A DNA stretch of 64,000 nucleotides from a virus, in the IMG/VR virus record IMGVR_UViG_3300035661_000042, positions 17,133 to 81,132 of that record; one strand, written 5' to 3'. This document shows positions 25,707 to 35,921 of this stretch, one piece after another. The first letter of the stretch is position 1, and every line of letters begins with the position of its first letter. The position numbers and the translations under genes were made by a program. The notes beneath the pieces were generated by a model. It saw only the letters and a list, made by a program, of their open reading frames with translations. It ran no database searches and was not told the origin of the DNA.

Positions 25707-25714
25707 CATAAATA
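25707..25714 (+). promoter_or_regulatory. Late promoter CATAAATA (plus arm of divergent pair)
   Basis: 22 bases before the ATG at 25736; 37 bases from the oppositely directed element. Confidence 0.6.
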
Positions 25715-25735
25715 TCCGAAACACAGTGGACCCCT

Positions 25736-26323
25736 ATGGCTATCAAGATTCTTACAGTTCATTTCACAAATAACGGCAGTCCTGTTACTGGATTGTCTCC
25801 AACCGTTGACATTTACGAACTCGATCCGGTTACACCTTCAACGAATACGTTAGTTGTTAGTGCTGGTGCAACAGTTGAGATTGGTAGTGGTTGGTACAGG
25901 TATCAATTCACCACATACGACACAGCAAAAAGCTACGTATTCACGTTTGACGGTGGAGCAGGACTTTCTGCTTATGAGCGGTACAAAGTAGGCGGAAATG
26001 AGACGTATTCAGAAGAAGTTGCTAACGGTGTTTGGGATGAAACTGCAAATACACACGTTCAATCAGGGTCAACAGGGTTGATTTTGCAACAAACAAAGGC
26101 AGATACAGCAAGCATTGTTGTTTCAGAGGTGACAATCGTCACGCTACTGAACCTGTTATTGAAGTATCAACGCAACAGGACAAAGATCGATTTGGTCAAT
26201 AGCCAATTGATTATCTATGACAATGATTGCACGACACCGTTAACGACTTTCAACTTGCTTGACTTCAACGGTATGCCAAATGTGCAAGAAGTATGCGAAA
26301 AAATCCCGCTTACCTGCCCATAA
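25736..26323 (+). CDS. Virion structural protein, paralogue of 34993-35913
   Basis: The first 90 residues (IKILTVHFTNNGSPVTGLSP to DGGAGLSAYERYKVGGNETY) look like an immunoglobulin-type sandwich with YRYQFTTYDTAKSYVFTFDG. The C-terminal 100 residues (NGVWDETANTHVQSGSTGLI, TKADTASIVVSEVTIVTLLN and a YQRNRTKIDLVNSQLIIYDN segment) match the C-terminus of the gene at 34993-35913. It opens the plus-strand set, with CATAAATA 22 bases upstream. The 97 bases between it and the divergent minus-strand unit hold only two late elements and leader sequence. Confidence 0.65.
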   Translation: MAIKILTVHFTNNGSPVTGLSPTVDIYELDPVTPSTNTLVVSAGATVEIGSGWYRYQFTTYDTAKSYVFTFDGGAGLSAYERYKVGGNETYSEEVANGVWDETANTHVQSGSTGLILQQTKADTASIVVSEVTIVTLLNLLLKYQRNRTKIDLVNSQLIIYDNDCTTPLTTFNLLDFNGMPNVQEVCEKIPLTCP

Positions 26324-26326
26324 ATA
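26319..26326 (+). promoter_or_regulatory. Late promoter CATAAATA
   Basis: Overlaps the stop of the preceding gene, 33 bases before the ATG at 26359 of the giant adhesin. Confidence 0.6.
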
Positions 26327-26358
26327 TACAACTAATGTCACGGTAGCAAGGACCCTAA

Positions 26359-29300
26359 ATGGCAGCAATTACAGTAATTTCCAGCGGAAACATGGATCAA
26401 TCACAGAATCCTATTTTCATGGCTACTGGAAATACGACAACAGGAAATCAATCATCACCAGACGCTGTATCATGGACAGCGAGAACTTTGCCAAGTGCGA
26501 TTGCATGGACTGGATTGGCGTACGGCTTGGGATTGGGTGTAGCTATTGGAACTGGCGTTGCTGGATGTGCTACATCACCTGATGGAACTACTTGGACGGC
26601 AAGAACAATGCCAAGCGCAGCTGTCTGGTACGGAGTTGCATTTTCAGGAACCAGATTTGTTGCTGTTGCTAACGGTAGCACAAGTGCTGCGTATTCAGAT
26701 GACGGATTCAACTGGACAGCATCAACAATGTCGTTGTCAGCGGCTTGGAAATCGATTGCATACGGTAATGGAACGTTTGTTGCGCTTGATAACGTTTCAG
26801 GATCCAACTCATTACGCACTTGCACATCTACGAATGGTACTACTTGGGCAAACCAAACTGCGACTATTACGTCTACCGGTACTTGGACCAGCATTACTTT
26901 TGGTAACGGCAAGTTTGTTGCAGTGTGTTCTGGTGGTACTGTTGCAGCAGAATCAACTGATGGTGTGAGTTGGACAGCAAGAACGTTACCAAGTTCTAAA
27001 AACTGGAATAGCGTATGCTACGGACCAGCGGGATTTGTTGCGATTCCTTCTGATGCTGCAAACACAGCCGCTGCGTTCTCTGCCGATGGAACAACGTGGG
27101 TTGCTACGGTACTTCCAGCATCTACAACGTGGGTTGCTGCTGCGTACGGCTACGGTCGATACGGTGCTGTATCTTTGAGTACAACCAATGCTGCATCCTC
27201 GTTTGATGGAAAGATTTGGACAGCCCGCACGCAAGTGTCTAATGCATATGTTGCTTGTCAATTCTTTCCGTTCACGTGGAATAGTGCTGATACACTAACG
27301 ATTAACAACGGTGCAACGGTAACTGTTAATACCGACCAACCGAAGTTCTGGAACACGATTGCGATTACCAACGGAAGACTTGCAATTGCTAATGCGGGGA
27401 CAACCCTTGGAAGCGCAATTACATTCAGTATGGGACGTGTAACTGGTGCAACAGCAAACACGATTACTCCGGGCTCTGGTCTTGGCTCTATTACAATCAA
27501 TGGCGACTGGATTAGCCTTGCGACTGGTAGCGGAGCTGCAAATCAAAGCGTAACAACGCCGTACACAGACTACATTGCTGCTCTATGGATAGAAACTGTG
27601 TCAGGTAGTGGTGTATATGAAATGTGGCTGAATGCGACAGGAGCTTATGGCAGCACAACTCCTGTGTTTAACAACGGATTGAGTGCGGTCAGTACAGGCA
27701 ACCGAGGAAAGTTCTTCAAGCAAACATCAAATGGAACATCTGGGTTTGATGGTCCTCTTACATTAACAACTGCGTCTGGTGTTGCAGCAACGAGAATCAT
27801 TACAGTAACCAGTACAACAAATCTGATACCTGGTGCATCAGTAACAGGTACTGGTCTTACAGCTAACTCTGTTGTTCAAAGAATCATTTCAGCAACACAG
27901 TTTGAAGTAAATTTAATCACATCTGGCGCTGTTTCTGGCTCATTAACGGCATATAACCCATATAGAAGCCAACTAACCAATCAAGTAATATTTGGTGATG
28001 GTACAAACGGAAACTTGGTTCCAACGGGTGCAAATATCAGAATTCCTAACATTCTGATTACTGATTTGACAGCTGGTAACATTCAAACAGCATCTGGTAT
28101 ATTGAGCACCAGCATTGTTATGACGAACGGTGGTACGATTCAAGCAAACATTTGCTTGTTTGATGAATCATACAACAACTTTTCCCAGGCAAATAGCGTA
28201 TCACTGACGAACGTTGGATTTAGTTTGCCGTTTCTGATTTCAGAATGCTATCAGTTTACTGCAACAAACCTTGCTTTTGCGTTGACACCAGTGCGCCGGT
28301 TTTATCCTGGTACATTTTGGACGCCAAGGGACAACAGAACAGGATATGCGTTAGCGTGGTCGTATATTTCAAACGCAAATATCCAAACATTCAAAATGGC
28401 CAACAATTGTGGGTCGGGATACATTGCTGCCGCTGCATCCGCTACTGCACCTGGTGCTCATATTTCTTTGTCATATACATCTGCTGCAACGTTCAATAAC
28501 TGTGATTTGTTCTCGTTTAACGGAGCAAAGGCATCTGGATCAGTTGGCATTTCAGCAACTCTGGGCGTAATCAATTGCAACTTCACAAATTTTGGTTTGT
28601 ATGGTTGCCAACCACTAAACTTACAAACATCATCTGGTAACAAAATGACGAATATCAGGCACAGTTCTGATATGTTCAATGGTGTAACTACGCTGACAAC
28701 TACACAGTTTAGATTGTACAACGATCCAAGTACTGGTGCAGCACTTGTCGACAATACCACGTACTTTTTGAAAGTACGTTCGTTTAGAACGTGGAATGAT
28801 CGGTCGCAATATTTTGAAGGTTCATTGGTGTCATTTGCCACCCAAAACGGCAATAAGTTGCTAAATGTTCCGAGGGTATCAGCAATCTCAACTGCGGCTA
28901 ATACTGTTAGACTGGACTGGGAACAGAAAAGCCCAGCAGCCGTTGTTGCAATATATGAGGTATACCGCGGAACGTCGGCTGGATTTGCAAAATCCGGCGC
29001 TGCTCGTCTGACAAATATCGTTGCCGCTGCTACGATTACATACGTAGATGCAACCGCAACTACTGGTACGACATACTACTATGCTCTTCGTAAGCATTCC
29101 CTCCAATATGCGACAATTGTTGCAAGCGGTGGTGCGTCAGGAGCATTTACGATTACCAGTGCGTCAAATATGCGAACGGCTCTTGGAACAACTGGCAACG
29201 TTGCAACAGGTAAGACTGGTAGCACAAAGATATTGTTTGCGCCGGGTTACGTAGCAACAACTACGCTTGCTGTTGGTATGTACGTTGGTAATGCAAATAT

Positions 29301-31725
29301 TCCTGCGGATACGACGATTGTTAGCATCGATGATGTCAATGAAATCACTATTTCAGCTGCTTGTACAGCAGATATTGATCGTGGTTCACTAACAATCGGT
29401 GCTGGTATTGGTATGGCAGTGTATGGAACTGGTGTTGCTGTTGGTGCTGTTATCACAAACGTTGCCGCTGGTGGCTTAACGATTACTGTTGATACAGCAA
29501 ACACAGGTACAGTATCAGGCACACTGACATTTACAAACTTTGAGCAATCAAATGAAATTCAAGTAGTATCGCAGGGTGCAAATAAAACTGCTACCAACTT
29601 GCTCCTGCAATCGAATACACTTGCTACAACGTGGGTAGCGACAACAATTACGCCATTGGCTGCGGCTGCAACCGGCGTTCACGATACGAACCTTGGTACA
29701 GCTGCAACACTATCTGCTTCAAAGTTGACACTGACCAGTACAACAGGAAACGTAACACAATCACCAGCAACAGCGATTGCAAGTAACTATACGTTTGGTG
29801 TTTGGTTGCGTACAGACTTGACCGCCGTACAAATTGCAGGTATCAGCGGTACAATTGGACTTGGTTCAAATACAACAGCATTTACTGTGACGGACACGTG
29901 GCAATATTTCTCTGTTTCGTTTACTGCTATTGCCACCACTACTGCCGCTACTATTACTGTTAACGGCGCATCGGGTAACTTCATTTATGTCAGCGGTGCA
30001 TTTGTATCGATTGCAGCAAGTGCAACGACGTTGGCAGGAATGCCAATTGCAACATTAACAACAGCTGTTGCATTGAATCCGGCAGCACAGGAAATAACAT
30101 TTGCATATGCATATTCGAGAAGTGCAAGTCAGTTTACAGGCAACCAAGGTGTTGATATTACACTCGCTGCTGCGCCAGCAGGCACTTTGTGGAGTGAACT
30201 CTACTTGGGTACAACATCAGGATTTACTCCATCGTTTACCAACAGAATTGGTACGACCCTTCCGTGCTCTGCATCGCTATTCAATTACAACGCTGGTGCG
30301 TCTGATAATGTAGTTGATACATTAGTAATCGAAGGGAACGGAGGAATATCAGGTGGTTTGGCTGCGGTTGTATTAGCAAACGCTTCTTCGCGCAACAAGT
30401 TCCTCAATTTCACAATCAATGCACCAACGTGGAATGCTGGTCAAATAGCAAACTTTGCTACGTTGTGTAACGACAATGTGTTCCATAATTGGAACCTTAC
30501 GGGAATTAGGTCAAACTCTAACGTTGATTTGTTTACAACAGCTAACAACTGTTCTGGTCAATTTGTTCAGAACGTCGTAATCAACAGAGCACCAGATTTG
30601 CTTTCAAATATGCAGGCATTGAGTACAGAGTTTCGCAACGTAACAAGTGGTTCAAATGCTCCTCTAACCACTACGACAACATATGTCCTCGGTGGTACAG
30701 ACGGCGTTGCTGTGTCAGGTCTTGCACAATATGACTATATGTTCTTGGAACTAAACTTTTCCAGTAACGAGGGAGCACTATTCCTGCGATTTAACGCCAG
30801 TGCAAAGGCTGTCAAACCATACACTATCACTGGCACTGCGAACTTTGACAACAACGGTAGACTGTATTTCAACGCAGTCAACGACAGTATTGAGATTGTA
30901 TGGCCACACAAAATATACGGTGTATCTGGATTTCAAAACCGAAGAATCAAAGCGATTGGGGTTGATTTGGGATTAAGTGCGGATATATTAGAGTCATTGT
31001 ACAAAGAGTACGCAATTGATACGGGATCTGGATACGGTGCATATAAGGAAATGACTCCTGCAAATATGTCGGCTGAAACGGTTTCAGCCAGTACTGGATT
31101 CTATTTCAAAGTACGGTTGACAGCTTTGTATGCCTTTAAGTATCCATCATTCACCAATGCGTACGTTGTTGGTGAAGTGATTAAAGGAGCAACATCACTT
31201 GCAACAGCCACAGTTGTACAAGATTACCGAGCAACAGCAACAACTGGTACAGTAATTTTGAGCGGAATTACAAACGGTCCGTTTGCTCCTGGTGAAACCC
31301 TCGTAAGAAACTCTGATTCACAAGCTCGGAGTCCATCGACAGCTGTGGCGTCGGGCGCTGACTTACGATTTAACTACCCATTCTTGGGATCATACATCGC
31401 CGGGTTGCAAATTCCTACAACAGTTAACGCATCTGTGCTATATCCGCCATATGAAGTTGCTGTAAACATTGTACTCCAAAACGTTGTTGTTGGATCTCGC
31501 TACCGGATTGAAGTTGTATCCACAGGAGTGCTGCTGTTTGAAGGTACTGCTGCTGCATCAACCGTGACAATTCCATATACGTGGACAGCCAACCTTGCGA
31601 TCAAAATTCGTGTTCGCAAAGCAAGCACTGCTCCAAAGTATCAACCGTTTGAGACGCTGGGAACAATTACAGAACAAGGTGTCATTGTATTTGTGTCACA
31701 AGTTCGCGACTTGGTCGTGCAATAA
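26359..31725 (+). CDS. Giant adhesin (1,788 residues) with N-terminal seven-repeat propeller
   Basis: Residues 30-300 carry seven Asp-box-like repeats of about 40 residues: SPDAVSWTAR, SPDGTTWTAR, SDDGFNWTAS, STNGTTWANQ, STDGVSWTAR, SADGTTWVAT and SFDGKIWTAR, starting near residues 33, 73, 113, 157, 199, 241 and 281. This predicts a seven-bladed beta-propeller, as in sialidase-type carbohydrate binders. The middle is long and beta-helix-like. A fibronectin III-like domain lies near 840-910 (VRLDWEQKSPAAVVAIYEVY). Later segments look like glycan-binding sandwiches (SNYTFGVWLRTDLTAVQIAG). The C-terminus shares an IRVRKASTAPKYQPFETLG pattern with the next gene. CATAAATA lies 33 bases upstream. 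Confidence 0.75.
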   Translation: MAAITVISSGNMDQSQNPIFMATGNTTTGNQSSPDAVSWTARTLPSAIAWTGLAYGLGLGVAIGTGVAGCATSPDGTTWTARTMPSAAVWYGVAFSGTRFVAVANGSTSAAYSDDGFNWTASTMSLSAAWKSIAYGNGTFVALDNVSGSNSLRTCTSTNGTTWANQTATITSTGTWTSITFGNGKFVAVCSGGTVAAESTDGVSWTARTLPSSKNWNSVCYGPAGFVAIPSDAANTAAAFSADGTTWVATVLPASTTWVAAAYGYGRYGAVSLSTTNAASSFDGKIWTARTQVSNAYVACQFFPFTWNSADTLTINNGATVTVNTDQPKFWNTIAITNGRLAIANAGTTLGSAITFSMGRVTGATANTITPGSGLGSITINGDWISLATGSGAANQSVTTPYTDYIAALWIETVSGSGVYEMWLNATGAYGSTTPVFNNGLSAVSTGNRGKFFKQTSNGTSGFDGPLTLTTASGVAATRIITVTSTTNLIPGASVTGTGLTANSVVQRIISATQFEVNLITSGAVSGSLTAYNPYRSQLTNQVIFGDGTNGNLVPTGANIRIPNILITDLTAGNIQTASGILSTSIVMTNGGTIQANICLFDESYNNFSQANSVSLTNVGFSLPFLISECYQFTATNLAFALTPVRRFYPGTFWTPRDNRTGYALAWSYISNANIQTFKMANNCGSGYIAAAASATAPGAHISLSYTSAATFNNCDLFSFNGAKASGSVGISATLGVINCNFTNFGLYGCQPLNLQTSSGNKMTNIRHSSDMFNGVTTLTTTQFRLYNDPSTGAALVDNTTYFLKVRSFRTWNDRSQYFEGSLVSFATQNGNKLLNVPRVSAISTAANTVRLDWEQKSPAAVVAIYEVYRGTSAGFAKSGAARLTNIVAAATITYVDATATTGTTYYYALRKHSLQYATIVASGGASGAFTITSASNMRTALGTTGNVATGKTGSTKILFAPGYVATTTLAVGMYVGNANIPADTTIVSIDDVNEITISAACTADIDRGSLTIGAGIGMAVYGTGVAVGAVITNVAAGGLTITVDTANTGTVSGTLTFTNFEQSNEIQVVSQGANKTATNLLLQSNTLATTWVATTITPLAAAATGVHDTNLGTAATLSASKLTLTSTTGNVTQSPATAIASNYTFGVWLRTDLTAVQIAGISGTIGLGSNTTAFTVTDTWQYFSVSFTAIATTTAATITVNGASGNFIYVSGAFVSIAASATTLAGMPIATLTTAVALNPAAQEITFAYAYSRSASQFTGNQGVDITLAAAPAGTLWSELYLGTTSGFTPSFTNRIGTTLPCSASLFNYNAGASDNVVDTLVIEGNGGISGGLAAVVLANASSRNKFLNFTINAPTWNAGQIANFATLCNDNVFHNWNLTGIRSNSNVDLFTTANNCSGQFVQNVVINRAPDLLSNMQALSTEFRNVTSGSNAPLTTTTTYVLGGTDGVAVSGLAQYDYMFLELNFSSNEGALFLRFNASAKAVKPYTITGTANFDNNGRLYFNAVNDSIEIVWPHKIYGVSGFQNRRIKAIGVDLGLSADILESLYKEYAIDTGSGYGAYKEMTPANMSAETVSASTGFYFKVRLTALYAFKYPSFTNAYVVGEVIKGATSLATATVVQDYRATATTGTVILSGITNGPFAPGETLVRNSDSQARSPSTAVASGADLRFNYPFLGSYIAGLQIPTTVNASVLYPPYEVAVNIVLQNVVVGSRYRIEVVSTGVLLFEGTAAASTVTIPYTWTANLAIKIRVRKASTAPKYQPFETLGTITEQGVIVFVSQVRDLVVQ

Positions 31726-31735
31726 TCACACACTA

Positions 31736-31743
31736 CATAAATA
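31736..31743 (+). promoter_or_regulatory. Late promoter CATAAATA
   Basis: 31 bases before the ATG at 31774. Confidence 0.6.
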
Positions 31744-31773
31744 CCCCAACATACACCTTCGAGGACAAATAAC

Positions 31774-34536
31774 ATGAGTGACGTAATTCTTTCCGGTGAC
31801 TTCACAGTCTACTACACAGCAGATAACGCAAGAAAGCAAATCAAGTGGACGGGATCAGCTGCTGGAACGAGGTCGTCCAACGAACTGTATTCAGCAATCC
31901 AAGACTTGTTTGACGAATTGACACAGTTGGATGACGGTATTCCAATGTCAGCACAAACACCAACAGAATATACAATTGGTGCAATTGACGCTTCTGACAC
32001 TGTGCCTTGGTTTATTGACGACGAAACAATCCAACATATCTACGGTGGTGCTATCAAGACTTCTCTGTGGACACGGATCACAGGTACACAGGCTGGTCTT
32101 GTCAAGGTTTCTGTCAGCGCAAACGCTGCGATTGTATATGCCGACATTGGTAATTCGATTTCAGCAACTGCTGGTTCAACCTCGACTGGTGTTCTTGTTG
32201 ATATGCGTGGATCTGGTGCAACTACTGTGCTGTATATTCGTCCAACGGATGCAACGGTAACACACGACTGGACAGGTACAACGAACATCACATGTAACGC
32301 TCACGCAACAGGTGCAATGACTTGCACCGTCGCAACTGGTGAAGCACTGTGGGCAAACATTTACTCACTGGGATCACTAACTGTTGATACTGGTAAGAAC
32401 CCAACAGCCGACTTGTATGTGTACAAGAGTGGCACAAAGGTGCAACGACTGAATGCCGGTGCCGCAGCATACCAATGGTGGCCAACGGGTCACATTGACA
32501 TTCTGATGAAGGTGAAAGAGGCTGGTGCTACTCCATTCACTGCTACTACCTCTGCGTCCATCAACGTTACTGGTATGTCAATTAACGCAGGTCTTCTTCG
32601 TGTTGGACAACCAATTTTTGGTTCTTCAATCCCAGCAGGTACGACGATTGCGTCAATTGTGTCAATCAACGCAATCACGCTATCACAGGCAGCGACTGGT
32701 GCTTCTACAAACATCTATGTTAATACAATTGACGGTGGCTACGTAACTGTATTTGCACGTGAATACGACAATACATATGACTACTTCACAGTGGATTTGA
32801 ATTCTGGTGGTCGTAACCCAATCCCTCTGGCAACTGGTGACGACTTGAACAACCACACTGGTCTGCGTATGTTCGTAGGATCGGCAGGATCAGGAACGTT
32901 CTCTGTTGGTGAAATCATCTACACGGGCGCTTCGCTGGCAGCAGCAACAGCGCGTGGTGTTATTACGGCTGTATCAGGAACAACTCCTACACAAACTGTA
33001 CGATACTACTTGATTGGTGACTTGACCGAACTAACGGCAACTGTTACAGGCGCCGTATCTACTGCTACTGCTACTGCTTTCAGCACTGCACCTATAACTT
33101 CAAACGCAACGTTCAACCCAGCAAACTTGACAGGAATGTCAGTATCGTTTGGCGCCTTTACGGACGACATTAACAACGGTAACGGCTCAAAATTGTACGG
33201 TATCCGGATTGATCCGGGTGTCAACCTGTATCCATTGGCCAATATGTATGAATGGACGAAGTTCATCACACGCCGGGGATCACTCGATACAACCAATAAC
33301 AACGGTATCAACGGCGAACGGTATATTGGTGCGGAAACGATTCTCACGTACACATCAGCTGGATTTGGTACATATGCAGCAGGCACAGTAGTATTCCAAG
33401 CAGCAACAGGTGCATTTGGTACAGTTGTTGCTCACGACAACGCTAATGCCGTTGCACAAGCTGGTGGCTTCACCAAGTTTGTTCTGTTGAGAAACGTACG
33501 TGGTTCCTTCAACGCATCGTCAATTACTGACGGAACCAATGCATTGGTTCCAACAGGTGTTAACACATTTACACCTATCAAGCCAAATCCATATGGTACA
33601 TTCGCTGGTGGCAAGTTCTTTGCTGCGCCTGGTGTTATGTTCCTACGTGCAAATTTGGCTGCTGGTGACATTCAAGCTTATCAGTTGACGGCTCTTGATG
33701 CAACAACACAGGTTCCACCAAACATCATTGCAGTGTCGATCACTGGTCTCACTGCTGGTGATGCTGCTGGTGTATTTGCTACTCGGGCGGTTGTTGGTGT
33801 TGTGGATAAGGCATCGTACACAATGCCTTCTGTTGCAGCGTCCGGTGGTACAACAATTGTTGTCACTTCGGGTACTCGTACAGCTATTGCAACGGATGAA
33901 CCACAAGTAGGATTCCTGCGTATTGTTAAAACGATTTCTGCTGGTGTCACACAAGAACATCGTTACAGGTATGCATCGTGGACGGGCACAACGTTCACGT
34001 TGTCACCAGTTACAACTGGTCAAGGTGCTGCTCTAACAGCAACTGCCGCTCAATATTGGAACAGCAAGACAAACGCAGCCGACACGGGTGGTAATTTGCT
34101 TCGTGTAACACTTGGTACTGCAATCTCAACAGCGCAAGTATCTGTTGGTGATATGGTGTTCACAGCCGCATCTGGCACACCAACCACGACATTGTCAAAT
34201 GGTTCAATTGTTAAGATTGAAGACACAACTCACATCTGGGTTCGTGTATTTGGTACAGTTACACTTGGTAACTGGTCTGGTGTGGGCAATGTGATCTCAT
34301 TCAATACATTGGCAACAACGTATGCAAATACTGACAAGGTGTATGTCCCAATTATTGACTCGTACATTGCTGCTGGTACATCAATCAGCAATTCACTGAT
34401 TTACACGTCAGACATCAACGTACTTGTTCGCGTACGGCAGGCTCGAAATATTCTACCTTTTGAACAAAGTACATCTGTTGGATCAACCGGTCTTACAGTA
34501 TCAGCGATTAGGTCAACAGACACAATCATCACGTAA
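31774..34536 (+). CDS. Large virion structural protein (920 residues)
   Basis: The N-terminus, ILSGDFTVYYTADNARKQIK followed by a helical ELYSAIQDLFDELTQLDDG, is followed by alternating sandwich domains, for example one with GWW-type aromatic strands (AAAYQWWPTGHIDILMKVKE). The C-terminal DINVLVRVRQARNILPFEQS corresponds to the ending of the giant gene before it, so the two probably attach or fold the same way. CATAAATA lies 31 bases upstream, GAGGA is the ribosome site and a strong UUCG-loop terminator follows 19 bases after the stop. The role is probably a baseplate- or fibre-associated structural protein; I do not know which. Confidence 0.65.
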   Translation: MSDVILSGDFTVYYTADNARKQIKWTGSAAGTRSSNELYSAIQDLFDELTQLDDGIPMSAQTPTEYTIGAIDASDTVPWFIDDETIQHIYGGAIKTSLWTRITGTQAGLVKVSVSANAAIVYADIGNSISATAGSTSTGVLVDMRGSGATTVLYIRPTDATVTHDWTGTTNITCNAHATGAMTCTVATGEALWANIYSLGSLTVDTGKNPTADLYVYKSGTKVQRLNAGAAAYQWWPTGHIDILMKVKEAGATPFTATTSASINVTGMSINAGLLRVGQPIFGSSIPAGTTIASIVSINAITLSQAATGASTNIYVNTIDGGYVTVFAREYDNTYDYFTVDLNSGGRNPIPLATGDDLNNHTGLRMFVGSAGSGTFSVGEIIYTGASLAAATARGVITAVSGTTPTQTVRYYLIGDLTELTATVTGAVSTATATAFSTAPITSNATFNPANLTGMSVSFGAFTDDINNGNGSKLYGIRIDPGVNLYPLANMYEWTKFITRRGSLDTTNNNGINGERYIGAETILTYTSAGFGTYAAGTVVFQAATGAFGTVVAHDNANAVAQAGGFTKFVLLRNVRGSFNASSITDGTNALVPTGVNTFTPIKPNPYGTFAGGKFFAAPGVMFLRANLAAGDIQAYQLTALDATTQVPPNIIAVSITGLTAGDAAGVFATRAVVGVVDKASYTMPSVAASGGTTIVVTSGTRTAIATDEPQVGFLRIVKTISAGVTQEHRYRYASWTGTTFTLSPVTTGQGAALTATAAQYWNSKTNAADTGGNLLRVTLGTAISTAQVSVGDMVFTAASGTPTTTLSNGSIVKIEDTTHIWVRVFGTVTLGNWSGVGNVISFNTLATTYANTDKVYVPIIDSYIAAGTSISNSLIYTSDINVLVRVRQARNILPFEQSTSVGSTGLTVSAIRSTDTIIT

Positions 34537-34554
34537 GTTTCAAAGTGACCAAAG

Positions 34555-34580
34555 AAAAAAGGGACTTCGGTCCCTTTTTT
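34555..34580 (+). terminator. Strong UUCG-loop terminator
   Basis: AAAAAAGGGAC-TTCG-GTCCCTTTTTT, a perfect 11-base stem ending in a T-run, 19 bases after the stop at 34536. Confidence 0.9.
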
Positions 34581-34598
34581 GTTACCCCGTACGTTGAA

Positions 34599-34606
34599 GA
34601 TAAATA
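34599..34606 (+). promoter_or_regulatory. Late promoter GATAAATA
   Basis: Just after the terminator at 34555-34580 and 19 bases before the ATG at 34625. Confidence 0.6.
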
Positions 34607-34624
34607 CCCAACAAAGGAAAAAAC

Positions 34625-34984
34625 ATGGCGACTGAATCAGAAATCTTGGGTGATATCCAGCAAATATACAGGAAGGTAGATCAATGCTACCGGTCGAAAG
34701 AAGATTTGGCAGCGCATATCGCAAAAGAGCAGGCTGGTATTGTTGAGTTGGAGCTGCTGATGAAGGCTGATGGCGAGCGTGTTGATTCAGGTAAGCGACC
34801 ACGATATGATTCTGCTTCAATGCTGGCGAATATCGAGCGATTAGTGGACAATATTCACTTGTTTCAAGCAACAATCAAGCGCGAAGACGAAAACATTGCA
34901 ACATTTCATAAGGTCGTCAAGGTGTTGCAAGAAGATATGGCTCGTCCAACAGAGCTAATTATTGACGCATCGCCTGCACGATAA
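34625..34984 (+). CDS. Coiled-coil hypothetical protein
   Basis: The 119-residue product is almost wholly helical and charged (DIQQIYRKVDQCYRSKEDLA; ANIERLVDNIHLFQATIKRE), predicting a long coiled coil or helical hairpin. AAGGAAAAAAC precedes the ATG and GATAAATA lies 19 bases upstream, so it opens a late unit with the next two genes. Probably a small structural or assembly protein; I do not recognise it. Confidence 0.6.
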   Translation: MATESEILGDIQQIYRKVDQCYRSKEDLAAHIAKEQAGIVELELLMKADGERVDSGKRPRYDSASMLANIERLVDNIHLFQATIKREDENIATFHKVVKVLQEDMARPTELIIDASPAR

Positions 34985-34992
34985 GGTAGAGA

Positions 34993-35913
34993 ATGGCTCT
35001 AATATCCACCATCACGATTGACTTTGACGCTTCCCCGCGAATCGTGCTAATCCCGCCGCCGCTGGTGTCAGTGACAGTTCAAGATTTGGTTGATACAATT
35101 CGCTATCTTGAAGCGGAAAACATCATATATCCAAAGATTGTAGATACAGCTGGTAAAACGTTCTTGTATAACGACGGATTCGCTGACTTCTACACAGGTA
35201 TCGTTGTAACCCTGCAAAATGCGCAGATTGCTTTTGGAGCACGCCCAGGTCCTGCATATGTTCAGTGTCAAATCGCGGCTGGCGACATTGTTGCTGTTGA
35301 TGCAAATTCATTGCCTATTAGTCCTGTGTATCCAACAGCATTCACACAGCTTGTGATTTCTCAATCAACATCCCCATCTATCGTTGTTACGTCCGGAGGC
35401 GTAGGAACACCGGCTGATGTGGCAAATGCTGTGTGGGATGCATCAATGTCAGCACACTTGGGTGCTGGGACGACAGGTGAAAAACTGAATTCAGCTGGTT
35501 CAGGCGGTGGGTCCAGCGACTGGACATCACCAGAACGTGAACAAATTCGCTTCCGGTTGGGATTAGACGGAACACAGGCAACACCTGCAACAACGACAGG
35601 AACATTACCAAACGTTGCTTCAAAGGTATGGGAAGAGGTTGCCTTATCTCATATGACATCAGGTACAACCGGTGAAAAACTGAACCTCACAAAAGCTGAT
35701 ACGGCAGCAATTGCAGTGTCTGTTGTTAGCATTGAAACGATGGTCAACACGATCTTGAAGTACGATAAGAACCGTACAAAAATTGACACAACCGCAAAGA
35801 CATTGATTGTGTACGATAACGACGGTGTCACACCAATCCAAGTATTTAACTTGAAAGATGCCAGCGGAAACCCAAGTGTTGTAGAAAGCTACGAACGCAT
35901 CCCAACACTGTGA
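34993..35913 (+). CDS. Virion structural protein with duplicated VW...GEKLN motif
   Basis: The 306-residue protein has an N-terminal sandwich (LISTITIDFDASPRIVLIPP and on). It then has two copies of the motif NAVWDASMSAHLGAGTTGEK / SKVWEEVALSHMTSGTTGEK, each ending in KLN. The C-terminus, VSIETMVNTILKYDKNRTKI then LIVYDNDGVTPIQVFNL, is the same module as in the gene at 25736-26323. The gene follows its neighbour by 8 bases and is co-transcribed. The two paralogues bracket the two giant plus-strand proteins and may be alternative connectors for them. Confidence 0.65.
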   Translation: MALISTITIDFDASPRIVLIPPPLVSVTVQDLVDTIRYLEAENIIYPKIVDTAGKTFLYNDGFADFYTGIVVTLQNAQIAFGARPGPAYVQCQIAAGDIVAVDANSLPISPVYPTAFTQLVISQSTSPSIVVTSGGVGTPADVANAVWDASMSAHLGAGTTGEKLNSAGSGGGSSDWTSPEREQIRFRLGLDGTQATPATTTGTLPNVASKVWEEVALSHMTSGTTGEKLNLTKADTAAIAVSVVSIETMVNTILKYDKNRTKIDTTAKTLIVYDNDGVTPIQVFNLKDASGNPSVVESYERIPTL

Positions 35914-35921
35914 GATAACAT

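Noticed and set aside
26448-26912. Minus-strand open frame opposite the propeller region
   Set aside because: Follows the repeat period of the real gene on the plus strand and lacks signals.
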